In this document: piece after piece, positions 16,212-23,538 of the stretch | Numbering within the stretch: the first letter of the stretch is position 1 | How the letters are laid out: each line of letters opens with the position of its first letter | Source: JAJKJG01 sp036556825 | GTDB taxonomy: Bacteria; Pseudomonadota; Alphaproteobacteria; Rhizobiales; Beijerinckiaceae | NCBI GenBank assembly: GCA_036556825.1 | Contig: DATBIR010000055.1 | Location: forward strand, 1 to 47,172 | DNA length: 47,172 nt | Direction of reading: 5' to 3' | The notes under the pieces: model-generated | Database searches by the model: none | What the model was told of the DNA's origin: nothing | The model's input: only the letters and a program-made list of their open reading frames with translations | Translations under genes and position numbers: made by a program

Positions 16212-16667
16212 TCAAAACACGCCGATAGAGACGTGCGGCCGATACGGACGCCGGCAGACCAGGCGGCTGCCGTAGACCGGATGCCAGCGGTAGTAGCAGC
16301 GCCGGTGCCGGTAATGACGGTAGCCGGACCGGTAGTAATAACCGACGCCACGATACGGCCGATAATGGCCAATGCGCCGATGGTAGCCGGCCCGCCGATA
16401 GTGAGCGGCCCCTCGGTAATAGGGCGCCCGTCGAAAATAGGCAGCCCGCGGATATGAAACTGCTCGCCGGTAATGGCCGCGGCGAACGGCAATGCCACGG
16501 CCCCGATAGCCGCGGGCAGCGCGGGCATGGTTGCCGCGCCGCATGTAATCGCTCTGAACCCCGTTCAGGAATGAGGGATCGAAGGGGCCTGGCGTCGGCG
16601 AGGCCGAGGCCAGGCCGGCGATACTGACAGCAAACCCCGCCGCCAGGATAAGGCTGAGGACACGCAT
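16212..16667 (-). CDS. Arg/Tyr/His-rich small secreted protein
   Basis: 151 residues. A signal peptide (LSLILAAGFAVSIAGLASAS) is followed by a strongly basic region made of RGH, YRR, YYRG and YRH repeats, ending in RCYYRWHPVYGSRLVCRRPY, with two cysteines that could pair. Such Arg/Tyr-rich secreted proteins are frequent and poorly understood in Hyphomicrobiales; the cysteine-framed end resembles their usual C-terminal motif. The ATG at 16667 has GAGGAG upstream. Other open frames across this stretch come from the skewed GC-rich codon use and are shadows. Role unknown, perhaps cell-surface or polyanion binding. Confidence 0.72.
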   Translation of the reverse strand: MRVLSLILAAGFAVSIAGLASASPTPGPFDPSFLNGVQSDYMRRGNHARAARGYRGRGIAVRRGHYRRAVSYPRAAYFRRAPYYRGAAHYRRAGYHRRIGHYRPYRGVGYYYRSGYRHYRHRRCYYRWHPVYGSRLVCRRPYRPHVSIGVF

Positions 16668-16850
16668 GCCACAACTCCTCGGAGGTCAGCCGGCAAACGC
16701 GGCACCATCCGGGAGGTTCCAGGATCTGCGGGGCCTCACAGGGGTGCTTCGCGTGCTCAAGGAGCCGGCCGCTCGCGACCCGTACTCGATCCCCAACGAA
16801 CGCGACGACATTTACCATTCGTCATGTCGACCTGCACTGGAAGATGGCGG

Positions 16851-17255
16851 TCAACGGCCCGCCTGCGCGCGAGCTTGCCGCGAGCGGGCGCATGTGAGCG
16901 CGAGCCCCGCGAACACCGTTGCGCTGCCGGCATGCAGAGCCAGGTGCCAGGGCGAGGACGCGCCCCGCACGACCAGCACCATCACGAAGTCGAGAACGGG
17001 TATCAGAACGGTCGCAGCGAGAAGGATGGCGAGCGCGCGACGCGACGCCCACAACGTGAGCAGGGCGATGTAGAGAGCGAGCGCGAGATCGCGAAAGCCG
17101 ACCGCGCGCACATAGACGAGGCCGTCCTCGTGCACCGCCGGGATGCCGAACAATTGAGCGCCCGGCCGCGGTGCCGCGATCAGCAGCGCGCCGATCAGCA
17201 GAAAGAGACCGGCGAGGGAAAGCATGAGCCAGCTCATCCGGTCCCGCACCGCCAT
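16851..17255 (-). CDS. DUF4267 small membrane protein
   Basis: 134 residues with four hydrophobic segments. The pattern LFGIPA, then YVRAVGFRDLALALYIALLT with the conserved G-RD, then a span beginning LAILLAATVLIPVLDFVMVL, fits the DUF4267 family of four-helix membrane proteins of unknown function. The ATG at 17255 lies right after GAGGAGGAAGTG; a GTG one codon earlier is possible. It sits directly downstream (45 bp) of the enolase-superfamily gene on the same strand and may belong to that operon. Confidence 0.7.
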   Translation of the reverse strand: MAVRDRMSWLMLSLAGLFLLIGALLIAAPRPGAQLFGIPAVHEDGLVYVRAVGFRDLALALYIALLTLWASRRALAILLAATVLIPVLDFVMVLVVRGASSPWHLALHAGSATVFAGLALTCARSRQARAQAGR

Positions 17256-17300
17256 CACTTCCTCCTCTCGCGGTGGGCTGCACAGCGCGATCAGGGGCCT

Positions 17301-18407
17301 TCACGCAAGCGCGTATTTCTCGACGACCTTGTCGTCCCATGTCAGGCCGCTGCCGGGCCGGTCCGGAACGAGAGCATGCCCGCTCTCGATGCGCAGGGGC
17401 TCTTCGATGATGGCATTCGCCCAGTCGACATATTCGAGCCAATGCCGCGTCGGCGTCGCCGCGAGCAAGTGGCAGCTCACTTCGGGAAACAAATGCGACG
17501 ACATCGGAATGCCATGCGCCGCCGCCAGCCCTGCCGCCTGCATCCAGCCGGTCACGCCGCCGATGCGCGCCAGATCCGGCATGACGAGATCGCACGCCTC
17601 CGCCACGAGCGCCTGCGCCATCGCTTCGGGGCCATTGAAATTCTCGCCGATCTGAACCGGCAGGACGAGTTCGTCCGCGAGCGCCGCATACCCGGCGTAA
17701 TCATCGTGGCGGATCGGCTCCTCGAGCCAGTAGAGGCCCTCGTCGTCGAGCGCCCGCCCGCGCCGCAAGGCCTCGGCGCGCGACAGGGCCTGATTGTAAT
17801 CCGCCATCAACGCGACGTCGTCGGGCAAGACGCGCCGCACGGCGCGCGTCACTGCGAGATCCTCGGCGAGCGTCGCGTAGCCGAGACGCAGCTTGACGGC
17901 TCCAAAGCCGCCCTCGAGCAGTCTTTGCGCTTCGTCAGCCGCCGCCTCGGGCGCCATGAGGCCCAGTCCGTTGCTGTTGTAGACGGGAACCGGTTTCGGC
18001 TCCGCGCCGAGCAGGCGAGCCAGCGGCAGGCCGGCGGCCGCGGCCGCCGCGTCCCACAACGCGGCATCGAGACCGGACAGCGCCATGCGCGCCACACCGG
18101 TCACGCCGATCAGCGCAAAACGCCGGCTGAGGAATGCGGTCACGTCGACCGGCGCCCCCCTTTGCCCTTTCACCAATTCGACCGCGTCGTGCAGCAGGCC
18201 GGCGATGGCGCGTGCGCCGCTGCGACGATAGCAGAACAGATAGGTGCGGCCGGTCACGCCCTCGTCCGTGTCGACGTCGATCAGCAGAAGCGGCGCCGAG
18301 CGGATGGTCGCGGCGCTGGTTCCGAGCGCGAACGTCATCGGCACTTCGACGGCCGTCGTGCGCAAGCCGCGGATCGTCAGGCGCGTGGCTGTTTCTCGCG
18401 CATTCAT
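17301..18407 (-). CDS. Enolase-superfamily enzyme of the mandelate racemase subgroup
   Basis: 368 residues, normal family length: N-terminal capping domain, then a TIM barrel. Metal ligands are seen as D203 (MADYNQ), E229 (WLEEP) and E255 (IGEN). The base dyad is D278 and H305 (SSHLFPE), with E325 behind it. These match D195, E221, E247, D270-H297 and E317 of mandelate racemase with a constant offset of eight. The second base motif is K172-L-R174, where mandelate racemase has K164-x-K166, so Arg replaces one catalytic lysine. That argues against two-base racemisation and for dehydration of an acid sugar or similar. Its start is one base after the stop of the upstream reductase-like gene, so the two are coupled. 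Confidence 0.85.
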   Translation of the reverse strand: MNARETATRLTIRGLRTTAVEVPMTFALGTSAATIRSAPLLLIDVDTDEGVTGRTYLFCYRRSGARAIAGLLHDAVELVKGQRGAPVDVTAFLSRRFALIGVTGVARMALSGLDAALWDAAAAAAGLPLARLLGAEPKPVPVYNSNGLGLMAPEAAADEAQRLLEGGFGAVKLRLGYATLAEDLAVTRAVRRVLPDDVALMADYNQALSRAEALRRGRALDDEGLYWLEEPIRHDDYAGYAALADELVLPVQIGENFNGPEAMAQALVAEACDLVMPDLARIGGVTGWMQAAGLAAAHGIPMSSHLFPEVSCHLLAATPTRHWLEYVDWANAIIEEPLRIESGHALVPDRPGSGLTWDDKVVEKYALA

Positions 18408-18408
18408 C

Positions 18409-19332
18409 TCAGCGCCCTCGCCGCCCGTCGGCGTGCAGCGCCAGAATCGTCGCGATGGCGCGGTTGAGCGGCGTCGGCACGTCGACCCGCTCGCCGAGCG
18501 AGACCACGCCGCCCGATAGCCATGGCACCTCCAGCCGGTTGCCGCGCTCGAGGTCGTGGTGCATCGACGAGGTCATGTCATAGGCGACGCTGTCCGCGAA
18601 GGCGAGCCGCTGCTCGGCATAGTCCGCGTCGAGAGCGACGCCATGGGCGCGCCCGACCGCGACCACCTCGCGCATCACATCGAGTAGAAACGCGCGCGTC
18701 TGCGGATTGGAGCGGATCGGGCCGATCGGCAGACGCATCGTGGTGGTGGTGCCCGACAGACCGACCAGAAACACGAATTTCTGCCAGATGTCGCGGCGGA
18801 TGTCGGGGCTGATCTCGGCCTTGATGCCCCCCTTCAGGCATGCTTCGAGCAGCGCCTCGGCGCGGGCCGAGCGTGCGCCGTCGAACTCGCCGAAGATCAG
18901 GCGCTGCATCGGGCCGGTCTGACGGATCACTCCCGGCCGGTCGATGGTGGTGGCAACGTAACCGACCCCGCCCATGATCTGTGCGGGAGCATAAGCGGTG
19001 CGCAGGTAGTCGTCCTTAAGCACGCCGTTCTGGAACGAGATCAGCGTCGTGTGCGGCCCCACCATCGGCGCGATCAGGCGCAGCGTCTCCTCGGTGTCCC
19101 AGAGCTTGACTGCGAAGATGACGAGATCGACCGGGCCGACGGCGGCCGGATCGCAGGTGGCCTTCACTTTCGGGACGTGAATCGGCTCCGGGCCTTCGAC
19201 TGACAAGCCGTATTCATGCATGGCCGCCAGATGCGCACCGCGGGCGATGAAGCTCACATCGGCGCCGCCCGCCGCGAGCCGCGCCCCGAAATAGCCGCCG
19301 AGACCTCCCGCCCCCATTACTCCGATCTTCAT
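18409..19332 (-). CDS. 2-dehydropantoate 2-reductase family protein (ketopantoate reductase-like)
   Basis: 307 residues. The Rossmann start MKIGVMGAGGLGGYFGARLA binds NADP(H) (GxGxxG at 7-12). Other family marks are FAVKLWDTEE, SFQNGV, the catalytic lysine region IWQKFVFLVG, and the C-terminal SSMHHDLERGNRLEVPWLSG. The true PanE reaction reduces ketopantoate to pantoate for coenzyme A. Because the gene is coupled to an enolase-superfamily enzyme rather than to panB/panC, it more likely reduces a catabolic 2-oxo acid; this is inference. The ATG at 19332 has GGAG six bases upstream; a longer frame is unlikely because it reads through Pro/Arg-rich noncoding sequence. Confidence 0.86.
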   Translation of the reverse strand: MKIGVMGAGGLGGYFGARLAAGGADVSFIARGAHLAAMHEYGLSVEGPEPIHVPKVKATCDPAAVGPVDLVIFAVKLWDTEETLRLIAPMVGPHTTLISFQNGVLKDDYLRTAYAPAQIMGGVGYVATTIDRPGVIRQTGPMQRLIFGEFDGARSARAEALLEACLKGGIKAEISPDIRRDIWQKFVFLVGLSGTTTTMRLPIGPIRSNPQTRAFLLDVMREVVAVGRAHGVALDADYAEQRLAFADSVAYDMTSSMHHDLERGNRLEVPWLSGGVVSLGERVDVPTPLNRAIATILALHADGRRGR

Positions 19333-19977
19333 CCGATCTCCGCTCGAGTTGCCGGAAGGGCCCACATCCGGTCGTCGCCACCGTCCTAGGATGCCGGCGC
19401 TCCAAGGGAAAGCCCCTCCCCTTTCGGCTTGCCGGAACGCGTTGGGCCTACGGTCGAGCGTCCCCTCCGAAGGACTGGGTCGGGGCCTGGGGGCCGGTCG
19501 TCGACCGTGGTCCCGACCGGGCGGCCGCGCTGCAAGGCGCGAGGGCCCGGTCGTGACGGCGCTTGCCGAGCGGTCGCGCTCTTCCTTGCCTCGGCGGTCC
19601 TGGGCTGGCACCCGGCGCAGGCCGCGGTGCTCAACTCGCAAGAACAAGCGTCAGCGTCGTCGTGAGCGAGGCCGACGCGATGAAACCCAGGAATGTGCGC
19701 GTGAATGATGGCGCGGTCGGCATGGCGGCCCCCTTCGAAAGACCTATAGGCCGTGCCTGTTTCGCGCCGATGTCATGATTAGTACGCGTGAGTTGCGCGA
19801 CGCCTCGTGATTTCGCCCACTGATCTCGATGTCCAGATCCGAAGCAAACGACGCGCCTGCATGTTTCCGCCGCACTCGCGTCCGGCTCGGCCGTAAACGT
19901 GCCGCAGAGCAGCCGCGATTACCGCCACGCTTGTGGCCGCGCGATTCGAGAGCGCGAATCACGGGGAGACGTTGCGG
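19333..19977. other. 645-bp intergenic stretch with one possible tiny gene
   Basis: It lies between the start of the leftward reductase operon and a rightward membrane peptide gene, so it should hold two divergent promoters. The longer open frames on both strands have noncoding composition. Only the 30-residue hydrophobic frame at 19631-19723 (listed separately) has a plausible ribosome site. No RNA gene was recognised. Confidence 0.4.
19631..19723 (-). CDS. Possible tiny hydrophobic peptide, 30 aa
   Basis: Minus-strand ATG at 19723 with AAGGGGG eight or so bases upstream. The peptide (MPTAPSFTRTFLGFIASASL, then TTTLTLVLAS) has one membrane-spanning or signal-like stretch with a positive N-terminal side. 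The size and absence of homologous context make this uncertain; it could be a random frame. Confidence 0.3.
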   Translation of the reverse strand: MPTAPSFTRTFLGFIASASLTTTLTLVLAS

Positions 19978-20124
19978 ATGATCCAGTATGCGGCAGCAGT
20001 GCCAGGCTTCAGTTTGCGTAGCATGCATTCGCCCCCGTTGGCGGGCCGACAATCGTTTCCCGCCGCGATCATCCTGATTATCGCCCTGCTCATTGCCAAC
20101 AGCCTCCTCCTCGTCATGCTTTGA
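19978..20124 (+). CDS. Small single-span membrane protein, 48 aa
   Basis: The ATG at 19978 follows GGGGAG with 9-base spacing. Residues 1-27 are polar, and residues 28-47 (PAAIILIIALLIANSLLLVM) form a very hydrophobic span at the very C-terminus, giving a tail-anchored-like layout. A strong hairpin follows 23 bases after the stop. Family unknown. The pairing of ribosome site, gene end and hairpin supports a real transcript unit. Confidence 0.5.
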   Translation: MIQYAAAVPGFSLRSMHSPPLAGRQSFPAAIILIIALLIANSLLLVML

Positions 20125-20147
20125 GACTGATGGCCCGACAGGCGATG

Positions 20148-20177
20148 AGCCGCCTGGCGCGTTGTCGCCGGGCGGCT
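20148..20177 (+). terminator. Hairpin after the 48-aa membrane protein
   Basis: AGCCGCCTGGCG (20148-20159) pairs with CGCCGGGCGGCT (20166-20177) over 12 base pairs with one G-U, loop of 6. It lacks a strong T-run. Position fits the end of the small membrane protein transcript. Confidence 0.55.
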
Positions 20178-20335
20178 CCTGCGCCTGACACAACGCGAGC
20201 CGGCGCGGGCGTCTGCGCGCGCCCCGCCGTTAACCACGATCGGACAGAGTTGTGCATCAGCATCACGCTGCACCAGACAAGTACGGCAGTCCTGCTAGGC
20301 TTAGGCGGGGCTGATTTTCTTAAGGGTACGCGGAG

Positions 20336-20716
20336 ATGGGCTGGATCTCCCGCGTCGGTGTTGTTGCATCGGGTTGCGCGGTGCTCGCGCTCGCGGGCTG
20401 CGCGTCGTTGATATGCGCGCCAACGCATTCATCACACAACGCGTTCGCGGACGCGGTGACCGGCTCGGTCGGTAACGGGCTCGCTCCGCGTGAAATCGTT
20501 GAGAAATGCCAGCAGGCGGTTCTCGACGCCGCCGAGCCCTATCGCATTGTGCAGGTGACCGTGTGGAGCGACGGCGCATCCCAGACCATCGCTGACGGCG
20601 TCATCGCGCCGCTCCTCGTCAAGAGCATCTACCTGCGCCAGCACGGCCGCGAAACGCGCACCGCGCGAATTCACTGCCGGCTCAACACGGCCGGCGAGGT
20701 GGTGGCGCTGATGTGA
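20336..20716 (+). CDS. Putative lipoprotein, 126 aa
   Basis: The N-terminus MGWISRVGVVASGCAVLALAG is followed by C22 in a lipobox (LAGC), so it is probably lipid-modified and anchored in the inner or outer membrane. The mature domain has three further cysteines (C27, one in EKCQQA, one in IHCRLN) and an alpha/beta pattern with the end INTAGEVV-like strand LNTAGEVVALM. The family is not recognised. AAGGGTACGCGGAG upstream serves as a ribosome site. It is convergent with the DnaA-domain gene, 9 bp away. Confidence 0.72.
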   Translation: MGWISRVGVVASGCAVLALAGCASLICAPTHSSHNAFADAVTGSVGNGLAPREIVEKCQQAVLDAAEPYRIVQVTVWSDGASQTIADGVIAPLLVKSIYLRQHGRETRTARIHCRLNTAGEVVALM

Positions 20717-20725
20717 CGTGCCCTG

Positions 20726-21223
20726 TCACGGATACATGTCCAGCTTGCGCAACGCGTGCAGGATGGTCGTGTGGTCGCGATTGAACTGGCGCCCAAGCCA
20801 CGGCAGGCTCTTTTCCGGGTAGATGCGCCGCACTTCCGCAATTGCCGCGTAGCGGGCCTTTACGAAATGCTTGGCGCGCTGGTCGCCGGTGATGTGCGCA
20901 GGCAACATGCCGTGTTTGCAGGCCACGCGCTCGATGATGTGCTTGACCGGTTCGCGCAGGCTTTTGGTGCTGTCGCGATACAGCGCCAGCATGTCGTCGA
21001 AGCTGGCTCCCGGCGGCAGCCCGGCGGCATTGCCGGCGGGCGCCTGCCTGCTCTTACGCGTCGGGCCGGCATCGGTCGGCACGTTCGGGTGATTCCCGCA
21101 TGCATTGGACCCGGCCGCCGCGGGCGTCGGTGAGGCCGATTCGGGCCGCACCCGCTCGATCGGCACGACCGGCGCGGCGATGCCGGGATGCAGGCGCGGC
21201 GGCGTCGATTTCTGGGCGGCCAT
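20726..21223 (-). CDS. Standalone DnaA domain-IV (Bac_DnaA_C) DNA-binding protein
   Basis: 165 residues. The first ~75 are proline/alanine-rich and disordered. Residues 80-165 match DnaA domain IV: a helix ending VACKHG, ITGDQRAKHFVKARYAAIAE, then LPWLGRQFNRDHTTILHALR, which carries the DnaA-box recognition signature (RDHTTIL...). The AAA+ ATPase domain is absent, so it is not an initiator but could bind DnaA-box-like sites or act as a regulator. Such single-domain proteins occur in alphaproteobacterial phages and islands. The ATG at 21223 has AAGGGA five bases upstream. It is divergent from the S24 repressor gene, a typical phage-like layout. Confidence 0.85.
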   Translation of the reverse strand: MAAQKSTPPRLHPGIAAPVVPIERVRPESASPTPAAAGSNACGNHPNVPTDAGPTRKSRQAPAGNAAGLPPGASFDDMLALYRDSTKSLREPVKHIIERVACKHGMLPAHITGDQRAKHFVKARYAAIAEVRRIYPEKSLPWLGRQFNRDHTTILHALRKLDMYP

Positions 21224-21416
21224 GTCGTTCCCTTGTGCATGCTCAGCGAGCGGGCGTCGCGCCGGTGCGGCGCCTTTAAGCGGAGCGCTGAAAGAAAGAG
21301 GCGGACGCCGCAGCGCTCGCCAAGTTGCCGACTGGAGCGCGCTCCGGGCGGGAGGGGAGCCCGGCGCTCGACCATCGGAGGGCTAATAGGACTATCTTCA
21401 TATGTCTCCGTTAGCA

Positions 21417-21483
21417 GGAAATATCCAACTCAGTCAACTGGATTTTTCCTCTGGACACAAAACCGATCTTGTAGGATATATCC
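21417..21483. promoter_or_regulatory. Three operator-like sites before the S24 repressor gene
   Basis: GGAAATATCC at 21417-21426, GGATTTTTCC at 21440-21449 and GGATATATCC at 21474-21483 share the form GG-AT-rich-six-CC. The last lies inside the perfect 12-base palindrome AGGATATATCCT and ends three bases before the repressor ATG at 21487, so it overlaps the ribosome site and probably the -10 region. This suggests repressor self-control. A possible promoter is CTGGAC (21451-21456) with GATATA (21475-21480), 18 bases apart. Confidence 0.65.
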
Positions 21484-21486
21484 TGC

Positions 21487-22212
21487 ATGACTAAGCAGTC
21501 GCGGGCTCGTCAGGCCGGGCCGAAAGAGGCGAACGAGTTTCAGCGCCGCGTCACGCAGCGGCTCGCCGAGCTCAGACGCAACCCGTTCGAGGCAGCGCGC
21601 CTGGGCGGCTTCAAGGAACGCGGCTTCGTGCACGACGTGGTCGTTCTCAAGAAGAACAGCGTCACCGGGGAGAACCTGAAAAAGCTCGCCATTGCGCTCG
21701 AGTGCGATGTCGATTACCTGCTCGGGCGGCAGGATGTCGCCAAGGCGACCTCGTCGCTCTATTCGCCCGGCGTCGTGAGCGTGAGCGGCGAAGTGGCGGC
21801 CGGCCTATGGATCGATTCCGGCCTCGACGGCGCCGAGACCTTCACGCTGCGCCCCTCACCCTTTCCGCCCGACGGCCGCTATCCGACCCTGGCGCAGTTC
21901 GATCTCGTCGTGCGTGGCACCTCGATCGATCGTTTCGCCCGGGAGGGCCAGATCCTGCGTTGCGTCACGCTTGACGGCTACCGCCGCGATCTGGCCGACA
22001 ACCAGCTGGTCATCGCCGAACGGTTCCGGGGCGACCTGCGCGAGCGCACCGCCAAACGCTGGAAGATGAGCAAGGGACGCCTCGAGCTGTGGCCGGACAG
22101 CGACGATCCGCGTTGGCAGGAGCCGCTGATCGTCGACCCCGAAACCGGCGACGCCGACGGCGACCTCGTCAAGATTTTCGGGGTCGTGCTGTACGTGTTC
22201 GCGACGCCATAG
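21487..22212 (+). CDS. CI/LexA-type repressor: helix-turn-helix plus S24 peptidase-like domain
   Basis: 241 residues. The N-terminal part (15-80) is a helix-turn-helix domain ending in the XRE/CI-type LKKLAIALECDVDYLLG. The C-terminal part (95-235) has the S24 layout: a candidate self-cleavage site A105-G106 (EVAAGLW), a candidate catalytic S146 (VVRGTSIDR, cf. LexA RGDSM) and a candidate K190 (RTAKRW). In known family members, RecA filaments trigger cleavage and derepression after DNA damage. It is divergent from the DnaA-domain gene and preceded by three operator-like sites. The recognition helix is less canonical, so DNA binding is inferred. Probably a prophage-like or island regulator. 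Confidence 0.8.
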   Translation: MTKQSRARQAGPKEANEFQRRVTQRLAELRRNPFEAARLGGFKERGFVHDVVVLKKNSVTGENLKKLAIALECDVDYLLGRQDVAKATSSLYSPGVVSVSGEVAAGLWIDSGLDGAETFTLRPSPFPPDGRYPTLAQFDLVVRGTSIDRFAREGQILRCVTLDGYRRDLADNQLVIAERFRGDLRERTAKRWKMSKGRLELWPDSDDPRWQEPLIVDPETGDADGDLVKIFGVVLYVFATP

Positions 22213-22305
22213 GCCACTTGCCGCCTTCGCATCGCGGCCGTCCCCGAGATCCACAGGAGGATCAGCACGGCCGGGCGGACCACCTCCTCCACGTGCTTGT
22301 GAGTT

Positions 22306-22315
22306 GGAAATATCC
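22306..22315. promoter_or_regulatory. Fourth copy of the operator GGAAATATCC
   Basis: An exact match to the site at 21417-21426, embedded in AT-rich sequence (TTGGAAATATCCATTTAATT), 24 bases before the ATG at 22339. The position, overlapping the probable promoter of the coupled gene pair, suggests the pair is controlled by the same repressor. Confidence 0.6.
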
Positions 22316-22338
22316 ATTTAATTTCGCGTCGCTGATGG

Positions 22339-22557
22339 ATGGAGCCCGACATGCCCGCCCAGGAGACCATCATCGGACGCGCCGCTGACGATCGGCCCGC
22401 CGCCCCTCACCCGGAAGCTGCCAGCGCTGCCGAGCGCCTTGTGCTCGCGCAGATCGAGGATCGTGTGCCCGGCATGATCGCAAGGCAGCGCCAGCGCCAG
22501 ACCGTTCTCAACCGCGAGGTGCGGCATCACGCAGCCGCTTTGCCGGAGCGCTCCTGA
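22339..22557 (+). CDS. Hypothetical protein, 72 aa, first of a coupled pair
   Basis: Family not recognised. Soluble and helical: an acidic Pro/Ala-rich start, then AERLVLAQIEDRVPGMIARQ and a basic helix (RQRQTVLNREVRHH). The ATG at 22339 or the in-frame ATG at 22351 may be used. Its stop TGA shares bases with the next ATG (TGATG at 22555-22559), so translation of the two is coupled. A copy of the repressor operator lies just upstream. Composition is like phage or island accessory proteins; this is inference. Confidence 0.55.
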   Translation: MEPDMPAQETIIGRAADDRPAAPHPEAASAAERLVLAQIEDRVPGMIARQRQRQTVLNREVRHHAAALPERS

Positions 22558-22910
22558 TGGCGGCGCACAACCTTCCGACCCCGCCGCATTCCCTCGCCAC
22601 GCCGGCCCTCGCCGATCCGCTCCGGGACGCGCTCCTTGCGGTTGCGGCCCTGGCAAAGGACCTCGCCTGCGGTCGTCACGGCTTTTCCCAATCCATGACG
22701 GACGACGCCTGGATCGCTGCAAGATTTCGGGACGCCGACGAGACGCTCGCGCGCTTCTGGGCAGCAATCGTCGCCGATGGATGCGTCGCCGCCGACTCCG
22801 ATGATGCGGAAGCTGCCCTGCGCCGGCAGGCCCGGAGCAACGCCGATGCGGACACACCGAACCTTCGCGCCGACGTCGCGACCTCATATCGGCGCGCGGC
22901 CGGGTATTGA
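22557..22910 (+). CDS. Hypothetical protein, 117 aa, second of a coupled pair
   Basis: Not recognised. The start overlaps the previous stop. It is an alanine-rich helical protein, with DPLRDALLAVAALAKDLACG near 20-40 and an acidic stretch CVAADSDDAEAALRR. No signal peptide, membrane span or known motif. Six bases after the stop begins an 11-base run of C. Being coupled to a gene with the repressor's operator suggests it is part of the same regulated unit. Confidence 0.55.
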   Translation: MAAHNLPTPPHSLATPALADPLRDALLAVAALAKDLACGRHGFSQSMTDDAWIAARFRDADETLARFWAAIVADGCVAADSDDAEAALRRQARSNADADTPNLRADVATSYRRAAGY

Positions 22911-22916
22911 AGGCCG

Positions 22917-22927
22917 CCCCCCCCCCC
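22917..22927. repeat. Homopolymer of 11 C
   Basis: A run of eleven C bases between the end of the coupled gene pair and the decayed AHSA1 gene. It is outside genes, so slippage would not shift a reading frame, though it could alter spacing in a leader. It is also a place where sequencing errors are common. Confidence 0.8.
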
Positions 22928-23013
22928 GCCTATGGCGCGTGAGAGCCCACAATGCGATCGTGACGACCTCGCTAAGCCACGCGCAAGGTGCCAATCGTTG
23001 AAGGAGAAAGGCA

Positions 23014-23505
23014 TGGGGAAGACGGGATTGCGCGCAGCCGCATCCCGCGTGCCGTCGCCTCGACGCGCACATCGCGGGTCATGAACGCCGGGCCGGATGA
23101 GATTATGCCGCCTTCGTGGACCGGGCCGCGCTTCTTGCCTGGCTCCCTCCCGGTGAGATGACGGGCAAAATGCACGCGTTCGATGCGTGCGTCTGGGCGG
23201 CTATCGAATGTCGCTGCTCTATCCGGAAAATGAGCCCGGGCCGCGCGGCAAGACGTCGGCGGGGAAGGACGTCGTCAATGTGCGGTTGTGGAGCTGGTGC
23301 GCGGACACAGGATCGTTGAAGCCGTCACCTTCGAGACCACCGATCCGGCGCTTTCGGGCGAGATGACGATCATCGTCACGTTCGAGCGGGTGCGCGACGG
23401 GACAGAGGTCACGCTCCCGTGCAAGAACTTGCCCCGGGGCTGCGGCGGGGCGACCACGAAGCGGGCTCGCGCCTGTCACTGGAGCTGGCGCACCGTTTCG
23501 AATGA
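23014..23505 (+). pseudogene. Decayed AHSA1/SRPBCC-domain gene with at least four frameshifts
   Basis: Reading across frames recovers an almost complete AHSA1-type SRPBCC protein: SRVMNAGPDEI, then YAAFVDRAALLAWLPPGEMT, then GGYRMSLLYPENEPGPRGKT, then VELVRGHRIVEAVTFETTDP, then GEMTIIVTFERVRDGTEVTL and finally GDHEAGSRLSLELAHRFE with a TGA at 23503. Each join needs one added base: in GATTATGCC (23101-23109), near 23190-23196, in CGGTTGTGG (23283-23291) and in TTGCCCCGG (23429-23437). The 5' end (MGKTGLRAAASRV after AAGGAG) also seems shifted. All changes are single-base losses. The intact family binds small hydrophobic ligands or acts as an Hsp90-activator-like fold. Flanking genes have no such breaks, so general sequence error is unlikely. 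Confidence 0.85.
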
Positions 23506-23538
23506 AGAAAGAGGCGGCGCCGGCCCCCGGCCTAGGTC

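Noticed and set aside
16067..16528. A 153-codon minus-strand open frame with hydrophobic sequence
   Set aside because: It is a shadow of the Arg/Tyr-rich gene in another frame; the real frame has a signal peptide and a strong ribosome site.
19744..20193. 149-codon minus-strand frame
   Set aside because: Composition is unlike protein (many His, Arg, Ser, Gln), no ribosome site, and it overlaps the small membrane protein gene.
22917..22927. C-run as a phase-variation switch
   Set aside because: It lies outside any coding frame, so slippage would not change a protein; kept only as a repeat feature.
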